Shown here: positions 16,531 to 16,909 of the stretch, in pieces
Layout: each line of letters begins with the position of its first letter
How positions within the stretch are numbered: the first letter of the stretch is position 1
Assembly (NCBI GenBank): GCA_004195315.1
Contig: SDWL01000012.1
Location: forward strand, 1 to 16,909
DNA length: 16,909 bases
From: Lutibacter sp.
GTDB taxonomy: Bacteria > Bacteroidota > Bacteroidia > Flavobacteriales > Flavobacteriaceae
Direction: 5' to 3'
The notes under the pieces: generated by a model
Seen by the model: the letters and a program-made list of their open reading frames with translations, nothing else
What the model was told of the DNA's origin: nothing
Database searches by the model: none
Program-made: the position numbers and the translations under genes

Positions 16531-16909
16531 TTGAAACGAATACTAGTTTCTGTAACGAATGATTTAGTATCAGATCAAAGAGTTCATAAAGTGTGCACTA
16601 CTTTAACACAAATGAATTTTGATGTGTTATTAATAGGTAGAAAATTTGGTAATAGCCAAAAAACAGAAAGAAATTATAAAACAACCAGAATTAGACTTTT
16701 GTTTAACTCCGGTTTTTTGTTTTATGCTGAATATAATTTACGCCTTTTTTTTAAATTATTATTTCTGAAAAAAGACATTTTAATTGCCAATGATTTAGAC
16801 ACTTTATTACCAAATTATTTAGTCAGTAGGCTTTTTAATAGAAAATTAGTTTATGATAGTCATGAATTATTTACAGAAGTACCTGAATTAATAAACAGAC
16901 CTTTAACAC
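16531..16909 (+). CDS. Glycosyltransferase, family GT4-like (3' end outside the window)
   Basis: Only the first 126 codons are present. The reading KRILVSVTNDLVSDQRVHKV, LIGRKFGNS, FYAEYNLRLFF, ILIANDLDTLLPNYLVSRL and LVYDSHELFTEVPEL is typical of the N-terminal Rossmann domain of flavobacterial family-4 glycosyltransferases used in cell-envelope polysaccharide or glycan assembly. The start is unusual: the frame has a stop at 16516-16518 and no ATG before the conserved sequence, so TTG at 16531 is the best start (a nearby ATG at 16526 is out of frame). The donor and acceptor sugars cannot be told. It is not obviously part of the murein-salvage locus. Confidence 0.88.
   Translation, partial: MKRILVSVTNDLVSDQRVHKVCTTLTQMNFDVLLIGRKFGNSQKTERNYKTTRIRLLFNSGFLFYAEYNLRLFFKLLFLKKDILIANDLDTLLPNYLVSRLFNRKLVYDSHELFTEVPELINRPLT

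Overview
The window looks like chromosomal DNA from a Bacteroidota, most likely a Flavobacteriaceae. The reasons are the high AT content, a SusC/SusD outer-membrane pair, TAnnTTTG-type -7 boxes, A-rich starts without clear Shine-Dalgarno sequences, and a final gene product very like flavobacterial family-4 glycosyltransferases. All genes are on the + strand. No mobile element, tRNA, rRNA or CRISPR was seen.

Bases 1-16025 form one functional locus for peptidoglycan (murein) salvage. It starts with a SusC-like TonB-dependent transporter (5' end cut by the window edge) and a SusD-like surface lipoprotein, then a strong intrinsic terminator at 4338-4380. A compact set follows: a NamZ/DUF1343 exo-N-acetylmuramidase homologue (4428-5615), a sodium:solute symporter (5644-7101), MurQ MurNAc-6-phosphate etherase (7091-7912, overlapping the symporter gene by 11 bases) and AnmK anhydro-MurNAc kinase (7914-8978). 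After a 98-base gap come a fused FAD/Fe-S dehydrogenase that probably oxidises D-lactate (9077-11992), an L-Ala-D/L-Glu-type dipeptide epimerase (12083-13096) and an exported NagZ (GH3) protein fused to a serine beta-lactamase-fold hydrolase (13110-16025).

The genes fit together as follows. SusCD brings muropeptides across the outer membrane. The NagZ fusion, in the periplasm, removes GlcNAc and may cut the lactyl-L-Ala amide, as the separate NagZ and AmiE do in Bacillus subtilis. The symporter imports the sugar. AnmK and MurQ convert anhydro-MurNAc to GlcNAc-6-P plus D-lactate. The dehydrogenase can take D-lactate to pyruvate, and the epimerase makes the L-Ala-D-Glu dipeptide digestible. The layout resembles the B. 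subtilis murein-rescue operon (murQ, transporter, amiE, nagZ, namZ) with Bacteroidota parts, plus sinks for the D-lactate and the peptide. Open points are the lack of a recognisable MurNAc kinase, a NamZ homologue with no export signal and a Gln in the usual Glu position, and no local regulator.

Bases 16026-16264 hold no protein gene but do hold a promoter-like sequence, two hairpins and a strong terminator, which could be a small RNA of about 75 nt or simply the operon's 3' end. A small YgjV-like membrane protein gene (16265-16501) follows. The last gene is the 5' part of a glycosyltransferase gene with an apparent TTG start (16531 to the window end).
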